NCBI GenBank assembly: GCA_964394835.1
Contig: CAYMZA010000003.1
Location: 1-41,189 of the forward strand
Origin: UM-FILTER-36-13 sp964394835
Lineage (GTDB): Bacteria; Patescibacteriota; Patescibacteriia; UBA1558; GWA2-36-10
Length of the DNA stretch: 41,189 bases
Direction: 5' to 3'
Under the pieces are notes generated by a model. It did not search any database. It was given only the letters and a program-made list of their open reading frames with translations, and was not told where the DNA came from. Within the stretch, counting starts at the first letter, position 1. Each line of letters opens with the position of its first letter. Both the position numbers and the translations under genes were made by a program. Positions 26,001 through 33,313 of this stretch are shown piece after piece.

Positions 26001-28835
26001 ACTATCAACAACGCACATTATATCAGATGTTTTAAAATGCCATTCAAAATTAGGAGTTTCATCAGCTGGGCTCCACATTTCAGGTCCACTAGCTGCATGA
26101 AATGTACCCATCTCTACCATATACCAAGTGTTTGCACTAAGATCACTTATAGGGTTAAATACTAAACCCTCTGAATCACTACTATGATTAATAATTGTAA
26201 TATCACCGGAAACAGAAGAATCACTACATTCATTACTATTAAAAGGATCGCTAGCTCCAGTATTACATGTAAAAACTTGAAAATTATTAGCATCAAATAA
26301 ATCAGAATCATCTACATCACGAGTAAATAAAGCAACTAAATTTACATCCAATGAAGCATCTTCTGATTTATAACTATCTAAACCATCTGGCCAAGGAGAG
26401 GGTGTCTGTATATCATTGGAACAAGTATAATTAAATTTTAAACCAAATGGTATTTCAGGATCTACTGGTCCTACTCCAGTAGTAATATCCCAAGAATATT
26501 GACAAGAATTAGAGCCAAGAGAACAATCATTAGAACAATAATCCCCAGTATTACCAGGGCAACAATATAATCCTAAACCAGAGGAGTTACAATATGCATC
26601 ATTTGGACAAGAACCAACATTAAACATCATATTATTACTATCAACACTATCATTACGTATAATTTCAGCTTCTCCACTCATAGCATCAGTAGGAACTTTA
26701 GAATTTAAAACTTGATTATCATTCCAAATAACGCTAGATAAATCTGCACTTTCATTTTGACGAAACAGAATATCACTACTACCTAATGTATAACTACCAA
26801 AATATTCTCCATAAAAATTAACCTCCATGCCTTCAGGGCCATTATTTGGTTGCATTGAACAAATACCAGGACTAGGAATACCAGAGGTAATATTAAAAGA
26901 ATCATCATATGTATCGCTCTCTTCTCCATCATTACCTCTTATAATATATATATCATAATTAGTGCTAATACTAACTGCAGACGGAACCTTTGCTACAATA
27001 CTACTTTCTTGCCAAAAATTATTACCACATACTGCAGGAAAATCAAAACTAGCACTATATTCATTAGTACCATCTGTAAATATAACATCACTAACTGATG
27101 GAACATAATATCCAAAATTAAATCCCATTATAGTCACATATTCATCTATTGGTCCAGATAAAGGAGATATATTAGATATAATTGGTAATCCCCCTGCTAA
27201 ATCTGTAGCTAAAAAAAGATAAGGATTACTAATATCATTGGTAGTAGTATCGTCTCCGTCTGTATCTACAGTTAAACTAATAAGCCCTTGAATTAATGGG
27301 ACATTAGAACTTATATTAAAAGAATTAGTATAAGTCATATTAGCATCAGCATCTCCAAAATCTACAGTACTAGCTGCTCCAAAATTAATACCATGAATAT
27401 CTATCAAATCATCATAAATACCCTGATCAGGATCAGCTAAACAAATACCAGCGCGATTTATACTGTTTGCATCAAACCACTCTGTATTACTAGTATCTCC
27501 ACCATCTGTCACTACATCAACCTCTCCATCAATAACACCTGCTGGTACACCTATAATAATATGATCATCAAACCAATAATCATTAGTACAATCTGCATTT
27601 AAAGTATCAGGACTAAGACCATTAAGAAGAGCAGAGGGACCAGTAAAACGTACATAACCAGGATCATCACCAAAGCCAGAGCCAAAAACAGTTATTAGAT
27701 TATTAGCAGCTCCATTATCAGGAGATAAAGAAGTAATATGTGGACCGGATCCAGTACTCTCAATACAAGCATCAGGCATACTACAAACATCATCTGAGCA
27801 ACAACCTGAAACACAATCACTATCAGTACTACAATCTACTAAGAAATACATTTCATCTGAACTACCACTTGCATTTGTAACAATAATGTCACTAGATATA
27901 GCTTGACTATGAATAGTGGTGTCTATAATATCTCCATCAGGATCTTCTGTCCAACTATCAATAGTTAAAAATTGCTGAAACTCCGCACTTCCATTATGCG
28001 CTGTCATAGCAACGCTACTAGAACCAACTACAAAACCCTCAAAATTAATTCCACATATTTCTACACTCTGATCTACTGCTCCTCGTTCAGGAGTAATAGA
28101 TGCTATATTTAAACCAGGTGCTCCATCATGCACAACAAAAGATCCAGTATCTACATTAGACGGAGTATTATTATCAGTAACTTCTACAACCGAAGATCCA
28201 ATACCTACAGTTGGAACTTTAACTATAATCTTTCTATCATCCCAAAGTGGGTCAGAACCACCACATGAAACCACTTCTGCTACAACACCATCAAAAGTAA
28301 CAGTACCCATATCACTACCAAAGTTACAACCTCTGATATTAGCATAACTACCAACAGTACCACCACTCATAGGTCTAATTCTACAAATCTCTAATTCAGT
28401 TTGGCCACTTTCACAACAAAATGTATGTGGATCAGGATATACTATTGTAGATCCTCCACCACCAGTAGCCCCAGTAGCATCTGATAATTTATTCAAAAGA
28501 AAACGAGAAATAACATATGCTGATGATATTATAGATAGACCAATAACTGCATTTATTATAAGCATTTTAGCTTTTTTAACCTGTTCTTCATTACCCTTAG
28601 AAGTCATCCAAAGAAAACCACCGTATATAATTAAAACTACTGCTATTATACCTAATAATCCTAAAAATATATTAATAATACTAGCTGCAATCTCAGTAAC
28701 ACTTTTAGTACCTAAAGCTATACCTTCATTACCTAAAACATTACTACCAAAAACGTCTTCTTGGGCCAAAGCCTTAGGTACAAGCACTAACCAAGAAAAA
28801 AAACTAATAGCTAAGGTGTATAAAACTTTTTTCAT
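20055..28835 (-). CDS. Giant pilin-headed surface protein with IPT, Ig, Cys-rich and VWA regions
   Basis: The 2,926-aa protein begins with a signal peptide (1-24) and a T4SS-pilin-like module with two membrane segments (about 48-70 and 88-110, LLGIIAVVLIIYGGFLWMTS). Residues about 150-800 hold several IPT/TIG folds (for example SPLSGPIDEYVTIMGFNFG). About 830-1450 contains SbsA-type Ig-like regions (such as VWIEFNTEISPSTLNNNNF). A jelly-roll-like region follows (about 1560-1830). About eight GGYCGDG-type cysteine-rich repeats span 2175-2645. A VWA domain with the MIDAS motif DMSGSM lies near 2668. The layout suggests a membrane-rooted adhesin with a distal VWA head. It follows a paralogue by 30 bp, and the function is inferred from architecture. 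Confidence 0.8.
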   Translation of the reverse strand: MKKVLYTLAISFFSWLVLVPKALAQEDVFGSNVLGNEGIALGTKSVTEIAASIINIFLGLLGIIAVVLIIYGGFLWMTSKGNEEQVKKAKMLIINAVIGLSIISSAYVISRFLLNKLSDATGATGGGGSTIVYPDPHTFCCESGQTELEICRIRPMSGGTVGSYANIRGCNFGSDMGTVTFDGVVAEVVSCGGSDPLWDDRKIIVKVPTVGIGSSVVEVTDNNTPSNVDTGSFVVHDGAPGLNIASITPERGAVDQSVEICGINFEGFVVGSSSVAMTAHNGSAEFQQFLTIDSWTEDPDGDIIDTTIHSQAISSDIIVTNASGSSDEMYFLVDCSTDSDCVSGCCSDDVCSMPDACIESTGSGPHITSLSPDNGAANNLITVFGSGFGDDPGYVRFTGPSALLNGLSPDTLNADCTNDYWFDDHIIIGVPAGVIDGEVDVVTDGGDTSNTEWFDANSINRAGICLADPDQGIYDDLIDIHGINFGAASTVDFGDADANMTYTNSFNISSNVPLIQGLISLTVDTDGDDTTTNDISNPYLFLATDLAGGLPIISNISPLSGPIDEYVTIMGFNFGYYVPSVSDVIFTDGTNEYSASFDFPAVCGNNFWQESSIVAKVPSAVSISTNYDIYIIRGNDGEESDTYDDSFNITSGIPSPGICSMQPNNGPEGMEVNFYGEYFGSYTLGSSDILFRQNESADLSSVIWNDNQVLNSKVPTDAMSGEAEIIRNDSVDSNNMMFNVGSCPNDAYCNSSGLGLYCCPGNTGDYCSNDCSLGSNSCQYSWDITTGVGPVDPEIPFGLKFNYTCSNDIQTPSPWPDGLDSYKSEDASLDVNLVALFTRDVDDSDLFDANNFQVFTCNTGASDPFNSNECSDSSVSGDITIINHSSDSEGLVFNPISDLSANTWYMVEMGTFHAASGPEMWSPADETPNFEWHFKTSDIMCVVDSVIVSPQGYDANLYINETRDFNASPYASNCNMCGGSYDYSWWLGTNNTYASIAPATNSSVNIGYTTLTAGPNSTENLTPDNYVGITVENTNYSVTDSSQSIIMAPRLEILGYGPDCEDSCDSGEVWIEFNTEISPSTLNNNNFAIYSCTDISCAIHDSDNLTSFTSQVTIPSAYHVSLSHNLLPIDKYYHVVISSDVTNIYGYTLDGGEFSWTFGVGSDNCIVDSVAVSPIYESIYIDDTIDYLAQAYSNTSTCYPGGQAIQCDLTTSCIWSWNSSDSSVASVVDHNLSNTTATGILVGNNIHITAEAVQSGVTQSGFGELNVLTPVIDPGITYDNPRVENIQPNGSNECPNAAISMDFTETMDRNSLRNYVKIYYDNAGVMEEVSGSYIFQDLDGDLDGDLETQLIFNPSSYLNISSNYTIFIDENVESIHGLTLDITGSIVGNINGNRGVIEDFDTAVDLCEINYALIDPSPYTYYESYFDNDFVAEVYDVAGTLLNLTPIPIPPPVFSWDIHDTNLVVLTNNNAQTVTGTSQNDNGQTVLTVNIDGGSLGSASASANIDLFFCENPWPNDADGYFDFYSDFDTFEFSYDMHFKTRYCKDYAEGVFENVVTAGFEDDSVGALPINWESHSQSHASVGISSLDAMTGAHSLLMHQDPNEAYPGTCIQDACEGDGTGSWPSSYRHASNCTWSSNQCTIGGNVYNEGNSFTWPYNNTTMWTRATYQVGNLNWKYGEEYVIHFYYKGDIDTYIRPRLSYALGWGSQCVSYDSSSASTYCSAYGGPYEECADQSGYCCLHEPYQTRCYTEQILGYDIPAGTYNDWTLYEGYFIFDDEVARLLDSSGNLHFELGYSLGYTPTDADGSNFYVDDFTISGETLPALPDEPLQIPIDPLTDPNLLQDFMFPIVNLDTDNFVGIRVYSNEEHLSAYDWYNTYAPNPGEAGAEILIDGYPAYRAGNTVYISSVNIEDASDPNSNLHTNIYLLAYNIGANAATINIFNQLLEELEFNTNIARDDNICVDNDHLYCASDFDCPGEDVCESNSLELRRDLERLGDLISIQNSLYSYGLDHRYCSMHPTNPCITNSDCLAGETCKDNYPLLPAGSFIRGLSSSKWPSWSDELGTVLGISLPVDPINLFNGYTEGADPNTCWNEVSGEFICPVNSLIYLYDNTNNNPFDYTLVSDFEYNEGGITFSNNLSPEGGVNNIPYLSSNLVAYCNGTPIFSGGGTVAEYCGNGTIDDYDDDGTDDEECEPGDYLDNGCTGDLGWWNQQRVGCNPAGTVDAGGNLIECTWYEPTAVECGGYCGDETFQGGYELCEILPGPIEFYNGVTYHCENLGPYSCDSDPNNIDDSCQPICTNGLPASACLDNVYTPLAEECDPTGTPNGLEGWDCTENGDISCTNSCFRECTIGTAYEGVCGDGITQDASYSPPGLEECDYYNYSIPLPDDSSIDNAYGCNNDCTFTNEYCGDATYQYSFQELCDYDLATSDYNIGWPMPAPHETIGNPESQYQCRTNTGSDPIELRCSKTAGGYCGDNISQDGTNDPYGNPTIDADERCDGSDYSFPNPGISDINNQYQCAQNCEITTGGYCGNGDIDSYGADEELCDGVNYPSRPTPQESSPSRRYECQTTGTQKCEISAGGYCGDGGPAETTYGETCEILGWSIPSPPKYSNEHNQYQCDMCINTGGYCGDGIIQDGTLETFNGYEACDTGVPTTLKLEKKVEIIIPFDMSGSMNAAALAICNALITVNNRLSIDSDITYKLHIMPLDSGDDVWATGNVYSNLISNCSALYETEDVDYFNFWDNTTNNININLEWADESDPGYCYGESIDRTEHTAYAMKVLAEDYNWLAGYQRVLIPITDEGMWCGDAINDYDDYIIGTNTYDAADGVAGAHVEGLVEAVEACNAANPPVHINPIWLSPSKTLGANAARNIAIDTGGLYIENTQAEVQDNTSVIAGLWADNIEEVLDAAFCDGDRDGYMDCTLP
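28556..28625. repeat. 70-bp segment identical to 30122-30191
   Basis: This segment encodes the second half of the pilin-like module. It matches the paralogous gene base for base, including third positions, while the sequence either side is only similar. Confidence 0.9.
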
Positions 28836-28865
28836 ATTATATTATTAATATATTTTATATAATTA

Positions 28866-30410
28866 TTAACAATCAGCTCCTGTACAACAACGATTACCAC
28901 TACAAGCATCAGTGGTATTACAGTCACAAGAACCACCTGAATCTTCACACTCACAAGGATACCAACAATTCTGCATTAAATCTGTAATGTCTGAATTCAT
29001 TGTAGGTATATACGAAGACAATGGCTCAAACTCATCATGAAGAATTCTAACTGTATCACCTGCATCTACATCCACCCAATAATTACCCGTATAGCCATCT
29101 AACCAAACATTAATAGTTTTAATACTACTACATGATAAATTTTTACTAAAAGTAGCAGATATTGGGTCAATTAAAGATAAACCAACACCAGAATCCATAT
29201 TTGTCATATATGGGGGTTCTAAATCAATAATATCATTAATTTGAAAATTCCAAGTATACTCTGGATCAAGTTGATTTCCAGACATATCTGATATAGCAGT
29301 AGTAACAGTTCCATATAACCCATCTATTTCATTAGGCGGAAGACAATATACAGTGCCGCCACAAGAATTTTCACCACAAGCATCATTAGTCATGAACTCA
29401 ACTGTTCTATATTGATTAGAAATCATATACGCACCAACTATTGTAGCTCCAGACTCTTGTATAGTAATATTGGTAAAATCAGGCACTGTTCCATCATACT
29501 CACCCACAGCAAACATAGGATTAACTGCTTCAGAAAAATTAATTTGGACTATACTATTACGAGCATAAGAGCTTCCATCATCAGGAGGGAAAACAGAATC
29601 AACTGTTGGAGGAATTAAATCCAATGTATTATTAACCGTAAAATACCAATCGTAAAATCCAGATAAAGGAAATGCGCTATCTCCTGCATCTGTTCTCCAA
29701 CCATCTAAAATCATATGATATCTAATATCTCCTGTGCCATCTCCTAAATAATCACCTGGTCCAGTACCATCACCATATGGATTTATTTCAAAAACTTGCT
29801 GACTAGCATCATAACTAATCGGTAAATCAGTGTCATCTAAACAATCAACAGTACTCTCACCTTCACATAAACTAATATTTAAACTAGATACATCCATAGG
29901 AACCTTAAATGTAAGATAAATGTTAGTGTTACGAGGTATTTCAGTTGCATTACGAGCAGGGTAATGACTCTCTAGCACACCAACCCCTAAACCTATACCG
30001 CCATGATACCCTCCACCAGATCCTCCTCCATCACCAAAAAATGCTTCATAACCCTTTTTCAAAATGAAACGAGAAATAATATATGCTGATAATATTATAG
30101 CTAAGCCAATAACTGCATTGGTTATAAGCATTTTAGCTTTTTTAACCTGTTCTTCATTACCCTTAGAAGTCATCCAAAGAAAACCACCGTAAAGTATAAT
30201 ACTCGTAGCTATAATACCTAATAATCCTAAAAATATATTAATAATATTAGAAATAATCTCAGGTAAACTTTTAGTACTAAGAGCAAGCCCTGATTCGCCT
30301 AAATTATTAGTTCCATAAATATCAGGTTGAGCTAAAACAGAATTTGGCAAGAAAAAAATAACTGCTAAAAATACAATAAATATTACAGTTATCTTCTTAT
30401 TATTAAGCAT
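28866..30410 (-). CDS. Pilin-headed surface protein with SbsA-type Ig domains
   Basis: The 514-aa protein has a signal peptide and the same two-segment T4SS-pilin-like start as the giant neighbour (GFLWMTSKGNEEQVKKAKML). A Gly-rich link (GGGSGGGYHGG, about 125-137) follows. Two or three SbsA/Big_5 Ig-like repeats (about 145-260, 268-385 and 395-480) open with YPARNATEIPRNTNIYLTF and the like. It ends in a Cys-rich tail with about ten cysteines (CECEDSGGSCDCNTTDAC). The tail could be cross-linked outside the cell. Orientation and 30-bp spacing point to cotranscription with the giant gene. No function is known, and an adhesin or surface-layer role is inferred. Confidence 0.78.
   Translation of the reverse strand: MLNNKKITVIFIVFLAVIFFLPNSVLAQPDIYGTNNLGESGLALSTKSLPEIISNIINIFLGLLGIIATSIILYGGFLWMTSKGNEEQVKKAKMLITNAVIGLAIILSAYIISRFILKKGYEAFFGDGGGSGGGYHGGIGLGVGVLESHYPARNATEIPRNTNIYLTFKVPMDVSSLNISLCEGESTVDCLDDTDLPISYDASQQVFEINPYGDGTGPGDYLGDGTGDIRYHMILDGWRTDAGDSAFPLSGFYDWYFTVNNTLDLIPPTVDSVFPPDDGSSYARNSIVQINFSEAVNPMFAVGEYDGTVPDFTNITIQESGATIVGAYMISNQYRTVEFMTNDACGENSCGGTVYCLPPNEIDGLYGTVTTAISDMSGNQLDPEYTWNFQINDIIDLEPPYMTNMDSGVGLSLIDPISATFSKNLSCSSIKTINVWLDGYTGNYWVDVDAGDTVRILHDEFEPLSSYIPTMNSDITDLMQNCWYPCECEDSGGSCDCNTTDACSGNRCCTGADC
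30122..30191. repeat. 70-bp segment identical to 28556-28625
   Basis: This is the partner of the exact repeat in the giant gene. It covers the loop and second membrane segment of the pilin-like module. Confidence 0.9.
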
Positions 30411-30431
30411 GGGATTTTATTAATTATTTAA

Positions 30432-30863
30432 TTATAGCTTTTCTTTTACTAATTTTTGTACTATTTTACCATCAGCCTGACCTTTTGTTTTAGCCATAAC
30501 TTGTTTCATAACTAAACCAAAATTACTTTCTCCAGAAGCTATTATTTCATCCACAATCTTACTAATATTTTCTTCAGACATCATAGCTGGTAAATATTCT
30601 TCCAATATCTTTAACTCTACCTCTTCTTTTTCAACTAAATCTTGTCTATCACCTTGTTTAAAGGAGGTTATAGAATCTTGTCTTTTTTTAACTTCTTTAC
30701 GTATTATATTAATAATCTCTTCATCATCTAAAGAATCTTTTTTTAATTCAATACTTTTATTCTGTAGACTACTTTTAAGCATTCTTAAAGTACCAGTTTT
30801 TACTGTATCTTTAGCTTTTAAAGCTATATTTAAGTTATTTTCTATATCCTTTTGTAAAGACAT
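30432..30863 (-). CDS. yqeY: GatB/YqeY domain-containing protein
   Basis: The 143-aa protein is a free-standing YqeY domain, the same helical fold as the tail of GatB in the tRNA-dependent amidotransferase. Recognised blocks are LRMLKSSLQNKSIELKK, EIINIIRKEVKKRQDSI and the final MKQVMAKTKGQADGKIVQKLVKEKL. Its exact role is unknown, and a tRNA-linked function is assumed. The rpsU-yqeY order is common in bacteria and is kept here. Confidence 0.92.
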   Translation of the reverse strand: MSLQKDIENNLNIALKAKDTVKTGTLRMLKSSLQNKSIELKKDSLDDEEIINIIRKEVKKRQDSITSFKQGDRQDLVEKEEVELKILEEYLPAMMSEENISKIVDEIIASGESNFGLVMKQVMAKTKGQADGKIVQKLVKEKL

Positions 30864-30881
30864 TATATAATTATTAATAGA

Positions 30882-30909
30882 TTGTTTATCATATTACTAT
30901 GATAAACAA
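30882..30909. terminator. Hairpin between rpsU and yqeY
   Basis: Perfect 11-bp arms (30882-30892 and 30899-30909) enclose a 6-nt loop in the 56-bp gap. No real U-tract follows on either strand. It may therefore be an RNA-processing or attenuation site rather than a strong terminator. Confidence 0.4.
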
Positions 30910-30919
30910 AAACTAATAA

Positions 30920-31165
30920 CTATCTTCTTTTCTTGTTTTTAAAGGCATATTCATCTAATTTACCAATCTTTTTAAGATAATCCATTTTAGAAGTGATTTC
31001 TTTACGACGTAAAGCTGTATCTTTCATATCTTTTTTAGTTTTTGGCTTATTAAAAAATCTGATCTTTCTAGCTTGTAATATCTTACCACTTTGAATAGTT
31101 TTCTTAGTAAATCTTCTTAGCATTGCTTCAAAAGACTCATTACCCTTTCTTTTAACTTCTAACAA
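30920..31165 (-). CDS. rpsU: 30S ribosomal protein S21
   Basis: S21 (bS21) is a small basic protein of the 30S platform, near the 3' end of 16S rRNA. The 81-aa sequence has VKRKGNESFEAMLRRFTKK and a basic tail, slightly longer than the usual 58-71 aa. The start codon is TTG at 31163-31165. It is supported by a strong site GGAGG (31177-31173) with 7-nt spacing. A possible promoter TATAAT (31203-31198) lies upstream, but its best -35 (TTGACT) is 20 nt away. Confidence 0.93.
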   Translation of the reverse strand: MLEVKRKGNESFEAMLRRFTKKTIQSGKILQARKIRFFNKPKTKKDMKDTALRRKEITSKMDYLKKIGKLDEYAFKNKKRR

Positions 31166-31235
31166 ATTTCCACCTCCGTTTCTTTATTAATTACACTATT
31201 ATAATGACAGATTTCTAAACAAAAGTCAATAAATA

Positions 31236-32543
31236 TCATTTCTTAAGTTTAATACTCTTAACTTTAACTTTATCTAATCTTTTTCTTAACTCTTTTTTAA
31301 TCTTTTTATAGTCTACAATCTCCTGTACTCCACTTTCCATATCTCTAAGAAGAACAGTATTATCTGATATTTCTTTTTGACCCATAATCAATGTATATCT
31401 AGCATTTTTCTTATTAGCCATATCTAATTGATCTTTTAATCCTTTCTTAGACATATTTTCAGTAACAAGAAAATCATTGTCTTTTAATTCTTCAAAAAGT
31501 TGCAAAGCTTTTTTTCTAGCTTCAATACCTAATTGAGCAACATATGCATCAAAATATTTAGTTTTATCTATATCTATTTTACTTTTCTGCATTTTCATTA
31601 ATACCCTTTCTATACCTATAGCAAAACCAACAGCGGGAGTTTCTCTACCACCTAATAGTTTAGATAATTCATCATAACGACCACCACCACCCAAAGCTAA
31701 TAACTTACCCTTATCTCCCTTAGCTATTATTTCCCAAGCTGTTTTAGTATAGTAGTCTAAACCTCTAACAATATTTTGATTTAAAGTATAGTCTATCTTT
31801 AACTCATCTAAATATTCTAACACTAACATAAAGTGATCTTTACAATCATCACAAAGATGATCTACCATTTTAGGAGCATTCTCAGCTAAGCCACTACACT
31901 TCTTATTCTTACAATCTAATAACCTCATAGTATTATTAATAAACCTTTTCTTACAATCAACACATAAATCTTTTTTATAATCCTGATAATATGATTTTAA
32001 TGCTTTTAAATAATGAGGACGACACTCACTATCACCAACACTATTTATTTGAATATCTACTTCTACTCCGCATTCTTTAAGAATATTAGAGGACATAGCA
32101 ATTAACTGAGCGTCTATAATGGGGTCATTAGAACCTATAGACTCAAAACCAAATTGCCAAAACTGCCTATACCTACCTGCCTGAGGCTTATCATGACGAA
32201 ACTGAGGCCCTATATAGTATAGTTTAACAGGTTGAGGAAGATTTAACATACCATGTTCAATATAGCTACGCATAACACCTGCTGTACCTTCAGGACGTAA
32301 AGATAACTTATCACCACCTTGACTAGTAAAAGAATACATTTCTTTACTAACTATATCTGTTTCTTCACCTACTGTTCTTTTAAAAAGAGGTGTAAATTCA
32401 ACTATTGGTGTATCTATCCGATTATACCCATGACAATGGGCATACTTTTTAACTTTTGATTTCACAAAATCAAAATATACTTGCTCATCAGGAAGAATAT
32501 CTTTCATTCCTTTAACTAATTGGATCTTACTTTTTTTAGCCAT
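31236..32543 (-). CDS. hisS: Histidyl-tRNA synthetase
   Basis: This class II synthetase charges tRNA-His. The 435-aa protein has motif 1 in the N-terminus, motif 2 around QFRHDKPQAGRYRQFWQFG, the histidine loops LRPEGTAGVMRSYIEHG and ALGGGGRYDELSKLLGG, and motif 3 with GFAIGIERVLM. The C-terminal anticodon-binding domain starts at about residue 330 (YVAQLGIEARKKALQL). A CxxC...CxxC segment near residues 187-210 (CVDCKKRF, CKNKKCSGL) suggests a metal-binding insert. It ends in TGA. It begins 10 bp after lepB. Confidence 0.96.
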   Translation of the reverse strand: MAKKSKIQLVKGMKDILPDEQVYFDFVKSKVKKYAHCHGYNRIDTPIVEFTPLFKRTVGEETDIVSKEMYSFTSQGGDKLSLRPEGTAGVMRSYIEHGMLNLPQPVKLYYIGPQFRHDKPQAGRYRQFWQFGFESIGSNDPIIDAQLIAMSSNILKECGVEVDIQINSVGDSECRPHYLKALKSYYQDYKKDLCVDCKKRFINNTMRLLDCKNKKCSGLAENAPKMVDHLCDDCKDHFMLVLEYLDELKIDYTLNQNIVRGLDYYTKTAWEIIAKGDKGKLLALGGGGRYDELSKLLGGRETPAVGFAIGIERVLMKMQKSKIDIDKTKYFDAYVAQLGIEARKKALQLFEELKDNDFLVTENMSKKGLKDQLDMANKKNARYTLIMGQKEISDNTVLLRDMESGVQEIVDYKKIKKELRKRLDKVKVKSIKLKK

Positions 32544-32553
32544 ATGTTTATTA

Positions 32554-33183
32554 TTAATATATATACTCTGGTAAATTAAATGTATTAACCCTATTTAAAG
32601 GCCATCCTCTAACCCATACCTTTCCTATGAAATAGCTATTGTTTATAGGTCCAAGAACTCTAGAATCATGACTGTTTGTCCTATTATCACCTAGAACAAA
32701 ATATTCTTCTTCACTTAAAGTAATTGGAGAATAACTTATAGTAGAAAGATTATCAATATATGTTTCTTTTAATTCTTTATCATTAATATATACAACACCT
32801 TGTTTGATCTCTATATCTTCACCCGGTAATCCTATTATCCTTTTTATGAAAAAGACTTTAGTATTCTTAGGATTTTTAAAGATTATAACCTCACCTCTTT
32901 GTGGTTCATTAAATCTATATGATATTTCATCAATTACTAAATATTCCTTATCATAGAAGTTTGGTTCCATAGAAGCACCTTCTACATAAAAAGGTTGAAC
33001 TAAGAATAACCTTATCGGCATTATAATAGCTAAAGAGATAATAACCACTTTAATAACTTCAAAAAGAAATAGACCAACTTTCTTGTACCAAGCCATAATT
33101 GGTCCTTCATCATCTTCAGAAAAATGACTTAAATCAAGATCTTCAATATTATTATCCATCTCTTCTTTTTTATCTTCTTTCAT
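32554..33183 (-). CDS. lepB: Signal peptidase I
   Basis: LepB removes signal peptides from exported proteins at the outer face of the membrane, and several exported products in this window would need it. After an acidic cytoplasmic start and one membrane segment (about 38-60) come the catalytic Ser in EGASMEPNFYD, the Lys in FFIKRIIGLPGE and the box LGDNRTNSHDSR. The frame can be extended upstream to 33282. The ATG at 33183 is preferred because a TTGATT-17-TATAAT promoter lies at 33209-33237, inside that extension. The chosen form has 209 aa. Confidence 0.93.
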   Translation of the reverse strand: MKEDKKEEMDNNIEDLDLSHFSEDDEGPIMAWYKKVGLFLFEVIKVVIISLAIIMPIRLFLVQPFYVEGASMEPNFYDKEYLVIDEISYRFNEPQRGEVIIFKNPKNTKVFFIKRIIGLPGEDIEIKQGVVYINDKELKETYIDNLSTISYSPITLSEEEYFVLGDNRTNSHDSRVLGPINNSYFIGKVWVRGWPLNRVNTFNLPEYIY

Positions 33184-33208
33184 ATTTTTTTTAATTCTAA
33201 TACTCAAT

Positions 33209-33237
33209 ATTATACATAAACATTGAATTAAAATCAA
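33209..33237 (-). promoter_or_regulatory. Promoter of lepB-hisS
   Basis: TTGATT (33237-33232), a 17-nt spacer and TATAAT (33214-33209) on the minus strand. The predicted start is about 20 nt before the chosen lepB ATG. Confidence 0.7.
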
Positions 33238-33249
33238 ATGAATTAAACA

Positions 33250-33278
33250 TTGACTTTTGCTTTTTTTCTTAGTATAAT
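33250..33278 (+). promoter_or_regulatory. Promoter of the LCP-der-pth operon
   Basis: TTGACT (33250-33255), a 17-nt spacer and TATAAT (33273-33278), with the gene start at 33314. It is back-to-back with the lepB promoter; the two -35 elements are 12 bp apart. Confidence 0.8.
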
Positions 33279-33313
33279 ACATCTACATTAATGGTAAAAA
33301 CTGCATTAATTAA

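Noticed and set aside
30411..30436. Promoter ahead of the 514-aa surface protein (TATAAT at 30436-30431)
   Set aside because: No -35 at proper distance; the gene more likely continues the rpsU-yqeY transcript.
31198..31229. TTGACT/TATAAT pair as the rpsU promoter
   Set aside because: The spacer is 20 nt, too long for a confident call; kept only as a remark under rpsU.
33184..33282. N-terminal extension of LepB beginning at 33282
   Set aside because: It would cover the lepB promoter and touch the divergent one; the extension does not look like signal peptidase sequence.
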